Both the position numbers and the translations under genes were made by a program. A stretch of 64,000 bases of DNA from positions 14,362,501 to 14,426,500 of the forward strand of contig NC_135122.1 of assembly GCF_050908995.1 (NCBI RefSeq). The letters are read 5' to 3'. The notes under the pieces were generated by a model. That model was not told the DNA's origin and did no database searches. It saw only the letters and a list, made by a program, of their open reading frames with translations. This DNA is from Andrena cerasifolii. Its lineage: Eukaryota > Arthropoda > Insecta > Hymenoptera > Andrenidae. Each line of letters starts with the position of its first letter. The stretch's first letter is position 1. Shown here piece after piece: positions 12,732 to 26,896 of the stretch.

Positions 12732-12960
12732 AATTATTCGATTAAAAATGAACGAACAAGGAAATTGTCAGGCCAGAATACAGGCAAGTGGTACAAGCAT
12801 AATGTTCGTTGCCGGCGCATGGAATTACAAGCAGGGCAGCAGGCGAAAATTGTTCGATTAAAGATGAACGAGTTTTCAAAGAAATTGTCACCGCGACACA
12901 CGCGCAAATGGCGCAAGAGCGGACATAAAAATTGCAACGTTAATCGCCAAAGAAATGGAC
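12732..12960. repeat. Diverged tandem duplication, unit about 115 bp
   Basis: Two adjacent copies are aligned by ATTCGATTAAAAATGAACGA (from about 12736) and GTTCGATTAAAGATGAACGA (from about 12851). Each is followed by a shared AAATTGTCA and then a looser match. Divergence is high away from the anchors. It lies 150 bp upstream (minus sense) of the lectin exon, so it sits in the upstream intron. Confidence 0.5.
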
Positions 12961-15900
12961 GTTCCAAAGAGCCATGGAAATTGCATATGCATAGCAATTC
13001 TCGCGACATGATTAAGTAATCAAACGATTTGTATAAAGCAACGTCGGATAGGGGTATTAAACGTCATCGGGCACCGTCCAATCAAGTAAAACACGTGCGC
13101 GCGTAACAGCCACGTATGTAACGTAGAAAACGGTGGGAGGTGGTGAAAGAGGTCGCCGTAAAAGCGATCGAAAAGGAGCGGGATACAGGTACGAATGAAA
13201 GGGAGGTTGAAAATTCGCAGGGACCACCGGAAGGAAGGAAGCACGAAGTGGGGATCGATCGGTGACCCGTAACGGTGTCACCGCAACGGTGATCAGTTCC
13301 GAGGGATTCGCGGTAATTAACGAGTGGATCAATCGTGGATCGGCCGTAGTACGATGTATCGATGACACCCGCGAAAGCGGTGTCGTTTCGTTTACACGCG
13401 GGACACACGACGGCCAAACAACGGGCCACATTTGCGGAATTCGGGCGGAGAGTTTGCACGCGACACCGCAGGCGCGGCGTTTCGGTGGATATAGGCGAAA
13501 CGGAGGCGCGAACGAAAGCAGAAGCACGATGATCGCGATGACGATTCGTTTCGACGTCGTTTATAGACGAATCATGATCTCGAGGGTTTATTTCCATTTT
13601 TTTATATGGGAGAACAGTTATACATCGAAATGGGATGTAAGGGTGGTTCAAGAAGAATTTGGTAATCGGTGTGTTAAAGGGATGGTCGATCGGAATAAGT
13701 GGTACAGAGTTTGAGATAGTGTTTTGATCGATATTAAGAGAAGATAGTGCAGATGAAATGAAGACAGTGGTAATTATAGAGAATTGCGAAGGTGGGAATA
13801 ATAAAGAGCAGAGGTTCGAGCGTCATCCCAATAGCAGCGAAGGAAAGAATTGTGGCTCGCCGGGAGGAAGCGATAGGTAGTGGGAAGTATAACGTAATTA
13901 AAAGCGTTGCGTCAAAGGGTCGCGTTGCGAGCGCAATTGAGTCATTGAACCAACAAGGTGTACAACAAAATGTTAGTGTATCAATGCCGTGGTTTGTTAG
14001 CATGCCAGCGTGGTCACCATCACCGTGATTTATTAACGTCACCACGGTGCACCAGGCATTGCGGTCACCATCGCCGCGATACATCGTCGGGTTATCGTGG
14101 CCACCATCACCAGAGTTAATCAGCGTGTCGTTGTTGCCATGCGAATCGTTAGGGTGTCGTCATTTGCGACACGCCGCCATTGCCGCCCGCACGAAATCGT
14201 CGAAACGGCCAACAAGGAAAACCGTGGCCCAAAGGGAATACATGAAAAAGAAAGCAGAAGAGATTCCGTTAGCGAGACGCACCACTGACACCTGGTGTGC
14301 TGAAAAGAAACTCTGCGAATTGTTAATTCTCCACTGCCAGTGAAACATACAGTGGCGATGAAAAGTACAGGATTAATATTTTCAAATATGTGCGCAAATA
14401 GCTGAAACATTTTACAAACATATTTATCGAGCTTATCGCTGGTAGTTCCGGGGGTTATTGAAAGCATATAGAAGCAATTGGCAGTACTTTAAAAATACAT
14501 AGGAATACTTCCAAACACATCGACGATCTATTTATTCATCATTCAGAAGCAAACGATTCCCACGGCTGCTACCGCCGCAATTCTGTTTAAGTAAAGCTCG
14601 GGCTGCAAATTACTTGCTCTCACAGTGTTGCGGATGGCCCTGTACGGACTGTCGAAAATCTTCGGCACGTTAATAGCGCGGATTGTAATTGAGAGGACGA
14701 AGGAACAAGGGCCGGCAGGAAATTTGCTGATTGCCAGACGGATCGCTCTCGCACCACATGAAAGGACGAGGAAGGGGCGCGAAATTTCCAGGGTTTTCGA
14801 GCATGTAGGGCGATCCATCCGATGGATCGAGGTCGAAGTAGCGGGGCCGATAATTCACCCCGACCAGACAAGTGCTCTTCGAGGAACATCTGCCCGACGC
14901 CGGGGATCGTTTCGACTTCCTTGCCCTGCCTCGCACTCCGGCGAAACATTGGCGAGGCTGCGGTGTAACGTACCTTTAAGGTGGCTACCATTCGCCACCC
15001 CCTCCCATCCCAAAAACGGTAATTTCGTTGATGCGAGAGAAAAGTAAATTTCCTCGTTGCATTCAGCTTAATCACGCTTCGAGATAAATCACGTCGAGAT
15101 AAATTACGAAGGGCACTATACACGTGGGCGATAAATCCACTCTGTTAGGATACGAGGGGACAGCTGAAATATTACGACACCCAACGAAAGTAAAATCCTC
15201 GTGTACTATTATTAATGGCGCTGATTAAGGGCACAAGTTGATTTGGACGTTTCTTCCAACTTGAGTGCTTACTCGCCGAGAATGGACTCGTGGAAGTCAC
15301 TGTGAAAACTGAAGACCAAAGGGTAAGATTCATATGGAAATGCGGTGCGTTATTATTTTGTCAGGAACTGTGATACTTTTTACAGAAGCTGGGAAATTGA
15401 CAGGCTTTCGGCTGGTTAGTCGTAATTGCGAGGGAAAAAGACCAGCAAAGTCTAATGAAAACTCCGTCACTTTGGTAATTTTTTCCGCGCGTTTCATAAA
15501 ACACGCAACCATTGTCACAACGTCACGGGATTACCGAGGCGTAATTACGGGCGACCGTACGTCCCGAAAAGCTCGTGATGGAGCTTTTTTGTCCAGACGC
15601 CCGCGAACATTTCAATCGTGCCTGGTTCCCGCCACGAGGTTCCCAGCGGGCGCTGTAACGCCTTTATGAGGCCATTTCTCAAACTTGTAATATCGCGCCG
15701 CTCGTTCTCCCGTCTCATTAACTCCACGCGCTCTTTACAAGTGCAGCGTGGAGGAGATCTGGCCAGGGTGAAGATACGTGGTGCACATTCACTGGGGGGG
15801 AGTAAAACGAGGAAGACGAGTGGACGAGCGGAATTACCCTCCGTGGCGATTCTGCGATCGCAGCGCGGGCAATCGCGATCCGTCTTCCTTGGCCACGAGA

Positions 15901-16100
15901 TTCCTCTTCGAAGATCTCGAATTGCCTGCGTGATCGGTGTTAAGGTTCGTTTCAGTGACAAATTCCTTATTCTTCTGACATTATCGCTCTGTTTTCTTGG
16001 AGGTAACGCTTTACCCTGTATACCTTTGCATTGCTGCTTTATCTGAGGTCTTATCGTCTCTATGATCTATATATATCGTAAGTATCTTTGGGCTTGATTT
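12961..16100. other. Non-coding stretch with overlapping chance frames
   Basis: Frames of 115-189 codons are open on both strands between 13.05 and 13.71 kb and again at 14.6-15.1 and 15.5-16.05 kb, in moderately GC-rich DNA. They overlap antiparallel, lack ATG starts or domains, and are not supported. Near 14.01-14.11 kb a short motif (CACCATCACC and CACCATCGCC) recurs three times, giving a weak imperfect repeat. Confidence 0.5.
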
Positions 16101-16585
16101 ACAAGGAGAGGACACCATGTGGTAGACACCGATTTTTATGCGCCTTTTCACGATGGATCTATGTCGAAAATAAGTAAATAGGTGTCCGAGCGTTTCAGCC
16201 AATAAGCCTTAATAATAGAGATATTTACATGGAAATTATTAAAAATTTCATAGTGGCCTTGGGGTTTTAGTGGGTAAAAAAAAATTATAAAAAAAATAAT
16301 TTATAAAAAAAATTTATAAAGATTTTTTAACTTAGGAAAATCTTCAAAAGGCACCCCGACGCCTCCAGAAGGGAATCTCTCGCGGGTGCCAGGGTAGTGT
16401 GGGATTTTTACCCACTAAAACCCGAAGGCCTCTATGAATTTTTTAATAATTTACATGTAAATATCTCTATTATTAAAGCTTATTGGCTGAAACGCTCGGA
16501 CACCTATTTACTTATTTTCGACATAGATTCATCGTGAAAAGGCGCAATCAAAATCGGTGTCTACCACATGGTGTCCTCCCCTTGT
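16101..16585. mobile_element. Large fold-back (hairpin) MITE
   Basis: Two arms of about 180 bp (16101-16280 and 16405-16585) are inverted copies with only a few mismatches by eye. They start ACAAGGAGAGGACACC on the left and end GGTGTCCTCCCCTTGT on the right, around a loop of about 125 bp with A-rich runs. The loop carries no coding sequence. No clear target duplication is visible: a TA occurs near each end but is not symmetric. High arm identity suggests recent origin or gene conversion. Transcribed, it would form a long double-stranded hairpin. Confidence 0.8.
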
Positions 16586-19500
16586 GTAGTATTTTACATT
16601 GGGGACAAGTGTTTGTTTGGAAATAATTTAAGTTTGATCAAGTTTTATAAATGCGTCTATGTATTATAAATGTACATATGTATTATAAATTCCTTCAGAA
16701 ATCTTGAATAACATGCATATTAAGCGGCAAGTGTGCCGGAATACAGGAAAGGCGGCTGGATAGTGGGAGAGAAGCAAAGTGTAAGAGCGCAAGGGAAAGA
16801 GGTCAGTGAATGGTCAGACGCGCTGTGCAAACCTTCGTAACTAGAGATATCTCTGTGTAATTCTTCTCACGTTCATTATTTTAAAAAATGTTTCAAGTTA
16901 AGCTTGGTTATATTAAAGGATCCTTTAAGCATATGCAAATATTTCGTAACAAGTCCATACAAAATACATAAATCATACCAATTCCACTCGCTTAAATGGA
17001 ATCTTAAATTTCCCCTTCTATGTAATACAAAGGAGCTCTTCATGCACGAAGTGTGTTAACAGAGATATGCTTTTTATAATAAATATATACACTGAGCAAA
17101 CTACATATCTTAATTTAAATATTTATATCATGAAAGTATCTATCAGCTTTTCAAAAAGCCTTTCTCACAGAAGAATCCTTCGTTCCACTTTTCCCGCGAA
17201 AGTTTGACGATGAATTATTTCATCCCAGAAATTTTGAATCCTCATGCATTTTTCTTCCTCTCTTACGCTCCTTCCACGAACAACTATAACTGTGTGCTTG
17301 TTCCTTGCTTTACGGCAAAGTGAGAGTGCGTTCACTATCCCAGTTTGCAACTTTTATGTATTTTTTAGATGTTTCAACATTCGCGGAAGGAAATTTGGTT
17401 TCCTTTCTCTGGGCTCGAGATTAGGACTCTCCTCGTATTAGAAGTACCAAAGTCTGCATTTGAAACTGCTTTGAGTGTTTGTTTTTCAGTTACATAAACT
17501 GTATGTTCCGCGTAGGAGACAAGGTCTCTAATTTAAATGTTCCAAATTTCCACGTCAACTGCTGAGTCACGTCACAGAGAGGCAAACAAATACTCTCGGC
17601 GTTCTACTGCAATTCTGTATTTATAGTAGGAATTCCTAAAATTATCTCTGCGCCCACGCGCCCGTTCAAGCATTGCTTCCCTTGCCTTCCACGTGCGTTT
17701 GGTAATTATTTGTACAGTGAATGGCACGGTTTGCACTGTAAACAATGTCGTAGATGCTGCTATGGTAAATTGTGTCTCTACAATAACGGTGAAATGCAAG
17801 AATAATTACAAAAGATACCACAAACGCCAATAACTATAGATGATTGCTGCACCCATCAATTCTATAATTAATCAAGTATATTTATACATACATTGATTGT
17901 ACATTGGAGGAAAATCGTCTTTAAAAATTAAAATGATAGCTTTTTATAGCAACGAGCATGTTGCGATTGCGTGTGCTGAAATTTTTAAAAATCTTTGATG
18001 ACATAGAATTTAATTTTCTCGATTCCATAGTCATAAGTGTAGACAAGTGTTCTGAGTTGGGAGAATTACTAAGCTTTATAATACAAATTTTTCAAAGTAC
18101 TGGAAACTTAACTGGTTCCTAAGGCTAAAAAAAGTGCTATATTACTTCTAGGAAATAGTGCTATACTTATTATAACACGTAACAACAATGTCTTTCGTTG
18201 TTTCTACATAAAAGCCAGCCTTCCGAAAATACTGTCCCAAATTGGCGAAAAAGATAGATTTTACAGGTTGAAAAGAAAACTAGTAACACGCCCTATGGTA
18301 TCAAGATGGAAGATTACATTTACCACGAGAGAAAGAGGATAAAGGGTTAGTTCCCATGAAATAGCCACTACTTTATATCCTCGGCATAAGATCCAGCAGG
18401 TCGTAGAATAAATTTCCGCTGTTTCGAATGTATCCTTATACGTACGTGAACGTTTTTCCGAATCATGTTTCACGCTGTAATATCCACTTTAGATTTTTAT
18501 AACGCTGCATGCTTGTGAATTAATATTTCTAATTCATTTCGCTTTGCGAGAACTGCGCACTTTCATTTCCAACACCACTCTTTGAATCTCAATATAATTT
18601 CCCTTAATTTACCTAAATTTCAAAATCATCACATTTCCTCCAAATAACAAAGCCCTACTTTAATCCGCAGGACATGTTTTCTAGCCTCGTGCACCTCTAC
18701 TTTAGTATGAGAATTATCTATGTACTAACCCTCATGCGTCCCTCGTGTAAATTTGACACAGTTTTCCCGTAATAAGTTATACTGTTCTATTATATGTGAT
18801 TCTTGTAAACAAGCAGTATCTCCTGCACATCGTTTTATTTCACGCGAAAGTTGCGAAAAATCTAAGATGTAAATTAACAAATTAACTCATCAATTTGAAT
18901 AAAAAACTATGGAAAAATAACTGTTTACCTTGTCATTTCATCGATTTTATACCAGTGTGTCAATTTGATACCGAGGGACAGATTCAGTTCGTGAAACGCG
19001 GAACGGACGAGGGTAAATATGTCTCCTCGTCGATATTTAGAAACAACAGAGCAAAAGAACGTTTAATTGTAGCCACAGCTGCACTCGAGAATCTTGATTG
19101 CAGCTGACGACATCCTATTTATTACGATCCTCGGTCGTAAGCGTTGCGAACGTTCCCCTGCGTGCAGTTCTGCGCCACTGGAATCCTCAATCCTCGGAAT
19201 GCAGCTCCGTGAAATCGACGATCGATCTCAATTTCGCGCTGATTCATCTGAATTCTGAAAAGCCCTTGGACGAGCGATTGCCTCGGACAAAAATATCTTA
19301 CATTGTATGGGCATTGTAACGGGAACAGCGCCGCACTTGGCGGATACGATACGCTGCAGTCGTGCTAGGGCTCCAATGCACTCGATGCACCGCGATGCAA
19401 CCTATATCTGATATGCAAGCGCGACGATCGACCCGCAGTTCAATGCATTCCCTTCCATCGCCATTCGGATCACGTATTCGCGTTAAGTCAGCGGCCAAGT

Positions 19501-20995
19501 GTGCATCATGTCGCCGCGATAATTTCACTTAGTGGTTTACGCCATTACTACCGTCCACGCAGCCGGCCTCGCAGAACTTCATAAGATGCGAGTGAAGTAT
19601 AGTTCTCAGACCCGTTATATTCTTGGTATCGAAGATCCTTCTGCACACAAGGACTGAAATTTCAGTTATCTCTTCAACTATAATGTGATTACCTGAAAGA
19701 TTCTTGAAATTAGTGTACAAAATTTTATCGGATTAAAGTTTCTTCCGAATGAAATCTGTAATAATAGTTTGCTGGGCAATGGTAGGTAATTCTTAAATAT
19801 CGGATACTGAAAATGTGCTCGGCTCTCAAAAATCCTTCCGTAGGCTTAACATTTATCAGTTCTCCCACAATTCGCACACCGTTGCATATTTAACCTTGCT
19901 TTCCTGCCTGCAGTGTAAAGAATACCAGCAGCCTGAACCACTGGCGATTCAGGAAATCAACATCCAAATATCCAGCACGCTACCAGCCTCGTAAAGCCAC
20001 GCGGGAAGAGCTTAAACGTTTCTCTTTGAGCGCAAAGCGCGAGCACACGGCGGGAGCACACCGAGTATTCTGTCCTCGCCCCCTCGTAAAGCTGCCCCCG
20101 AAAGATGTAAATACGCAGTTGGGCACATTTATCGCGAGTGTATTTTCCGAGTGGTCCACGATTTCTGCCCTCCAACCGCTTCGTCCTGCCGTGGCTGACC
20201 TCTTATTTCAGCAGGGTTCCCGTCCGCGTTTTCGCGCCGGGGGACGAGCCGTAGAACAGTGACCCAAGATAAGTTTCTGCTGGCGGTGCCAAGCGAGGAG
20301 TGGAAACGGAAGCGAGACGGTAAATTCGTGCGTTTGCTCGGCCACGTACTTATGGCTGGCCAGTTCCGTGACATGCAGAGTGCGACGGAACGTGGCACAA
20401 ATGCCGGGGCCCAATCTGTGAGAGAAATTAAGCTTCGTCCTTTTCGAGCATTGAATCGACGGTTTGCTAAATATGGATTCATCTTTTGATACACTCAAGT
20501 GGTGAACGCTTGAGCTAGATGCAGTTTAATAGGCGGTTATTTAGTTACCCTTCGCGAAAACGGAGCTCTCTAATTGAAAAATGTATCGTATAATTTCGTT
20601 TAGTAATGTATTCTGATGAATCACTTCTAAGTATTTCGAGGGTACCTGTAGTTCGTTATTTAAAGGAGGACATTTATCAGCTCCATCTTTCTTGGGGTCG
20701 AATCAGCGCGGGATGGAAGGGGGATAAATTGAATTTCGCTTGGCGCAATTTTAATGGCTTCCCCTCTACCCTCGTGCCCCCTCGTGCCCCCTCCTGCCCC
20801 TAACCGGGGTCAAGAATTTATTGCCGTTTTGTAAAACGAGCGTTTCATTGTCACGCGCGAATCGAGCGAAAGGCTATTGTTCGGGACGAGCTCTGAATAT
20901 AGAATTTAATACTTATAATTTATCGCGGAAAATTGTTATGCTTCACGTGCTCGTCACATTTCGTTCGTCCGTAGCGATCTATCTACGTTCAACGA
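16586..20995. other. AT-rich non-coding stretch
   Basis: Mostly AT-rich, with short frames only and no domain. GC-richer pieces at 19.1-19.5 and 19.95-20.5 kb hold frames up to 121 codons with no recognisable content. At 20761-20805 there is a short C-rich direct repeat built on CTCGTGCCCC. A weak minus-strand juxtaposed splice site lies at 19687-19705 (see findings). Confidence 0.5.
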
Positions 20996-21173
20996 TTTTC
21001 TGCTCTGAATCTTGCGTTAAATTAAACGCAAATATTCTAGGCATTCCGAAAAATAATTCTCTGCTCTGAATTTCGCATTAAATTAAATTCGAATATTTTA
21101 GGCATTCCTAAAAACGGTATTCTGCCATGAATTTCCCGTCAAATTAAATACAAATATTCTAGGCATTCCTAAA
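20996..21173. repeat. Minisatellite, three copies of a 61-bp unit
   Basis: The anchor TGCTCTGAAT or TGCCATGAAT begins at 21001, 21062 and 21123, giving an exact 61-bp period. Each copy continues with a (T/C)AAATTAAA core and TATTCTAGGCATTCC or TATTTTAGGCATTCC. The copies differ by about 10-15 substitutions by eye. No coding role is seen. Confidence 0.85.
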
Positions 21174-22721
21174 GCCCCCAGTATTTCAGATAATGTTCAC
21201 TGGATACAATCTTTATTTCTTGACAAGAGCAATTTTCGAGTTCGATGTCACGATTTTTGCGACTTCTAACTACTCTTTATCATATTCAAGTATTGATTTC
21301 CTAACTTTACGACACAACGATCAATATTTATTTTCAAATGTTTTAAGAATATTTGTAAAACATATTAACCTGAAATCTGTGATTATAAGGTGTGACCACG
21401 GAGGGTTAAACTAACACCCCTAGAAAAAGTTATTCGAAATTAATTATAACAGTTTCTCTCGCTCATTCTACTTGCTAGGAACAATCTTACCATCCTGCAT
21501 CTTCCCACAGGTCTTGTTTAATGTGTTCATTATTTTCAAGCTGGGTACGATGCAGGAACGAAGGAATCGCAGAAACAGCACAGTTAAGACGCAACATAAC
21601 AAGCGGAAAGTCATCGAAGCTACAATAGAGTTCGTTGTCAATGGGCGGAGACAAGCTAATGAGCGAAATTCCAGCTAAACTTCGACGAGTTCCTATTTCC
21701 CCGTTGAACCGACGACGGCGGGAAAACAATGGACGCCAGTCAAAGGCCAACTAGAAGTTTCCTTTGCTTTAATCGCGATCAATCAAACGGCCGCGTAAAG
21801 TTATCCTGAGTTAATTTGTCCACCGGTTAATCCCAGCTTTACGAGGTACTCGAAACGAAAGCTTACCGACGGATTACCGTAACGTCCCTTCGATCGAAGG
21901 GATGTCGAACGCCGGTGTAAATGTCTACGAGCTCGATGTCGACGGGCGAGCCATTCAACGAGCTACAAGGCGATTAAAAATCATATGAGAGACTGGAAAC
22001 CATAATTCTCGTCCATGGGATGGAAAATTTGTCGAATGAAAGGGTTCCTTTTCGAATTCTGCAGAATATAGGGGAAATTTATTCTGGAGAATTGAAATAG
22101 TAGAAGCTGAAGACTTTCTTTCCTTTTGTAAGAAGTGTGGAAATATGTGAAAATGTGAATCCTACACAGTGTGTCTGGAATCGAAAAATGAGCAAGAATG
22201 AATAAGAAGGAGAAACCCATAGTTTTCTAATTTTCGATAATCAAGCAAAAATGAAATTTTGTTACATTGAAGATAACCTTTTGAAAGACATTTATTATAG
22301 ACTGAAGGAGATTAATATTGGCTACTAAAAGAGGGTCGGGGTTTCAGTAGCTTTACGAAACCTGAAGAGCTTTAAATAAATGTGTAATTTGCACGGTCGT
22401 CTTGTTCGTTCAATGAGAAACGTAGTTTAAAAATTAATCTCCATCGGGTGGCTGTCGGAATTGTAAAGAACAACTCGAAACGCGTTATTCGTCAAAGGAG
22501 TTTTAACGTCACGCTTACAATTAGTAATAGCATTAATTAAAATCGTTGACAGGGCCGGAACGCATTGGAAGTAAAATTATTTTCCATACCGTCTGTTTCA
22601 TACAGGTCATTATTATTTTAACTTTCGTTCGTCGGTGACGCGCTTTGTTACGAGCGACTATTAATTTTGCTAAACTTGTAATAGACAAACACTGACATTA
22701 CATCAATAAATAGAAGCAAAA

Positions 22722-22776
22722 CAAAACAAGATAAGAAAAAACAAACAAAACAAGATAAGGAAAAACAAACAAAACC
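22722..22776. repeat. 24-bp A-rich tandem repeat, about 2.3 copies
   Basis: The unit CAAAACAAGATAAG followed by A-rich sequence starts at 22722 and 22746, with a partial third start at 22770. The two full copies differ by a single A/G. It is a simple slippage-type repeat. Confidence 0.8.
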
Positions 22777-25700
22777 AACGTATGATAATTGCAATAAAAT
22801 CATTAAGAAATTGTAATTAATCATTCGCAGAATAAAATATTAAAAAATATTACTGTGAAATACAAAATTAATGCAATATTAATTTTAGATTTTATCCCAA
22901 TCGGTTCATTATCAGAAATTCATATTAATCAAAGTGGTAGAATCCAATTTCATAGTGAATAATAATTCAACTCGATTTAAATTTTTTTTAATAACCTTTA
23001 TCTACATATTATTCTGATACATTTTGTTTAAAGCAACTTTTATTATGGATATCAATTGCATTCTGACTTTCGTTTTTCTATTCTGTCCATTCTGAAATTA
23101 TATTTTCCCTAATCTTCAATCCTACATCAAGCACGCATTGTACGCAAATTCGAGAATCTTTGAATGCTTCGAATTAGATACGGACAATCGTTATCCTAAA
23201 TCCAAACTATCTCCCGACAAACACATAAACGCAATATGTATTCAAATTTGGCAGATCGTTGTCTTCCAACTTCGATATCATTGTTTCTGCCTCACAGTGG
23301 GATTCGATCAATTCTGGCCGTAGCGGAAACCGGAAGACGTACCGTTCGACCTGCTTACGAGGCAGCCTGCGCAAACTTGCCCCAAGTATGGCTGGTCTTT
23401 TCGTTGGAACATCTGAAATCTGGAAGCGATGCCAACTTTTTCTAGATCTGGTTTCCACGGAGTTAAAGTGTACTGCTTTTGTTTCCAACGGTCTAAAATC
23501 CACCTAGAGTTTCTCCCGTTTTGCTAAAAAGGGAGACAAAATTTGGAAGGATTACGTATTTTGAAAATAATAAATATTCATACATACGTTTTATTATCTA
23601 TAAACATGTAAAAAAGTCTTTACTATTAAAAAATTAGGAAAAATAGAGCTAGTACTTGACACGCGTTGAATTTTTCTATTTCGAATTCAACTGTTGTAAT
23701 TTCGTGTTTTAATGAACTTCTAAATTTTCAAAGTATTGTAAATTAGTCAGAAATTTTCATAGTTTGTACACCTCGAAAGTTTTGAGATTCTCTGGACCTA
23801 GAAACTTTTTTGGAGACATATTAATACGTGGAACTTAATATTTGGATGAATTTCTAATGACCAAAATTCCTTGTTCCCTTGGGTTTATAATCTGCCTGCT
23901 ACTACTTAGGAATCACGTTGTTACGAGAATAAAATTGATCGAGCACTACGTCGATATTAAGTCCTCGAAAATGGAGCAGAGGCTGCAGCGGAAACGTCTT
24001 CGAGTGGAAGTTTCTGCATCTCGTTCTTGGATCGCGCCGAACCCGCGCAGTGTAACGAGGTAGAACGGAAGTTAACTTTTCTATTTCCCTGGCCAAGTGG
24101 ACAATTCAGATAATCTAGCTAATGGAACGACGTGATCGTCTGTTTTAACGGGAGCAATTTATTCTAATATATTTAGCCAAGTCGTAAGCCAAATGCGAGC
24201 GCATTAACTCTGCCCTAAATCTTCTGACGCAACAATACTTCTGCCAGGACATCTTTACTTCAGAATTTATACCAACGAAATTGAGAAAAATTGAATACCG
24301 TGAAGATACCATACAATTCTCCACTGATACAGTTTTTATCGAAAATGTAAAAGTAAACTGTATTTCAGACATTAAATACCATACGTTAATGCAAATATTG
24401 CGAGTGTAACATTTATGTTGCCGAATCGTTAAAGTGTATTAATTTTAACTTCTCGAAACTGTACAGTATTGCTTATTTGAATGTTTATAGCATAAAGTGT
24501 TTCTGCATTACGTTCGCATATCAGGAATTAATTATTGATTCACTGAGGGAACGGCTTTGAGTTTCACTTGGAAAAGATTCTGCTTTTAACTGCAGTTTAA
24601 AACATGTTAAATACTGATACCAGAGAATATGCTACAACAGTCGTTGCTTATTTTTCCGCAGAATATTTATTAAATCGCTGACCGAGAAACACCGATGTGC
24701 ATAGCCTGATTATAAACAGGTTCAATAATGAAAAAGTAATCAATGCGGAAATTGGAAGGTAAACTTCCCCGCGATACGATTTTCTTTTTCTAATTTACGC
24801 GAACGAATTATGAAATTGCAAACGCTCGGACCATTGTTATGAAATGCAAAACAAGCAAATTGTATTAAAATCGTGGAGATATTGCTTTTATAAAACGTAA
24901 TTTAGTATATGTGGAGTTATGAAGTATGTTCAATTTTTAAGATTTATTCAAATTATCCTTGAAGCAAAAGTTCCTTGTAATACAATAGATTTAGTTCTAT
25001 TCGTTAATATCGTTATTAGTAATTTCTGTCGTTTTAAAATTGAATAATTCGAAGTCCTCAACGAAAGATTATACTTATTGCTTCGTTATTCAATAAAGAA
25101 ATCACAAAAAGGATGAATTATTTGCTATGAAAAAAGGACAACTGTCAAAATGCTAAATGCGCTGCTCTTTATCATATTCAAGTATTGATAAACGACAAAA
25201 TTATTGGCATAAGTATTGATTTGGGACAAAAATAAAAGAATACATACAATGTGATAATAATTCACATTTTTATATTGAAAGTTGTTCTAAGTTAACAAAG
25301 CTTAAATATAATAAAAATTATATTAAAATAATTTTATTGATTTTATCTTCAACTATAGGTACAGCGATTACGAATATATTTCTCTAACAAAAAGATAAAT
25401 AACTTCCAGTGTAGCAGTTTGTAGTAGATACAAATTATATGGCAATGTGATACAATAGACTCTCGATACAGAATAATACAAATTATAGGATGCTTTTTTT
25501 TGGAAATGATAATTATACATTCTTTTGTTCAAATTATCTATATTTAAGGTGCAACAAGCACTATTTAAAAAAGATCATAAACAAGAACAAATAATGCCCG
25601 AGGACATTAATTTTTTAGTTTTTAGATTATATCAAACATATATGATGCTTATTGATGCTGTATTGGTTTTTTGGGGTATTATATTTTACATTCATATTCA

Positions 25701-26896
25701 TTTCTTACGGACTAATGGTTATATTGGATAACAAGATCAGAATTGAATATTGATTATTTCGATTTTTATCCATTACGTGCCGCACTGCAGTCAGGAAAAT
25801 ATTACTGCGTTCAGATAATACCGAACGTTTCCCAAACAGATGAAATAAACATCGACCCATTATACGCGGATTCAAAACGCGTCGCTCGCGCGATGCATTG
25901 AAATTTTTCGACAACATTACGATGACGATATATTTGGGCAACAGAGGCTTTACGATCTCTGCCCTATACAACGTAGGAATTCACGCGTGCTACTGCAATA
26001 CATTAATTTCGGGGAAATTGCAATCGAGCACTGAACAAATGGAATCGCTCGATTATAACCTTCTACTCAAATTGATTTCAGATTATGCAATGCCATTCTC
26101 ACCGAAAATAGAAGTCGCCGTCATAGAAATACTAGAGAAAGTGAGAATTAAATACTTCAACAGTAACATGAAAAGTAAAAATTTCATTTTAAATTTCTTC
26201 CAATAATGCGAAATTCTTTCAGAAGAATATAGACTATATTATATACAAGCATTTAGGCGCCACGTACAACAATAAAATTTCTCAAAATATTTTATACTGC
26301 AACAATGGAATAGAAATATAAAAATTTGTAGCTTTTAGATCCTCAAAAATTGCAATTCGCACGAAACTCTTTACTTTCCCATGACTAGTGAATAATAAAA
26401 AGTCGCAGTGTTTAATTCTACCATGTCTCCTCTGTTTCTGGTATTATCGAGGCGAAAGCAATTCCCTTGAATATTCGAACCAATAATTTCCCATCGAAAC
26501 CGTGTGTATTACCCATGAACGAGAAAGAAGCGCGGATCGATGAAATCCAAGCCGATGCGCCTCGTGCTGGATCCAGGTGTGCAATTTAAAAGCGCAGGCT
26601 GCATCTGCCCGGAAAATGCAACCGTCGAAGCGGCGGCCTGCAGCCCGCCCAAAAATGAATTCCACCGTGTATCGACACTTTTCCTCGGTAACCGATTACA
26701 CGTCGATTTCAGGCGAATATCGAGTTAGACATCTCCCCACAGAGAGCTCTCAACGTTCCACAAACTCTTTCCCCGTATTTCCATTCATCCTCACCGCAAA
26801 CTCCGCCCTCGACCCTTTTCATTTCGTACTTCTTAATCTACTCGCTTAACCGTCCGTTTTAATCTTTAATCGTAATCTGTCAGTCACTTCCCCATC

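Noticed and set aside
13057..13714. Overlapping frames of 150-189 codons on both strands
   Set aside because: They oppose each other, start at non-ATG codons, show no domain, and fit GC-rich chance openings.
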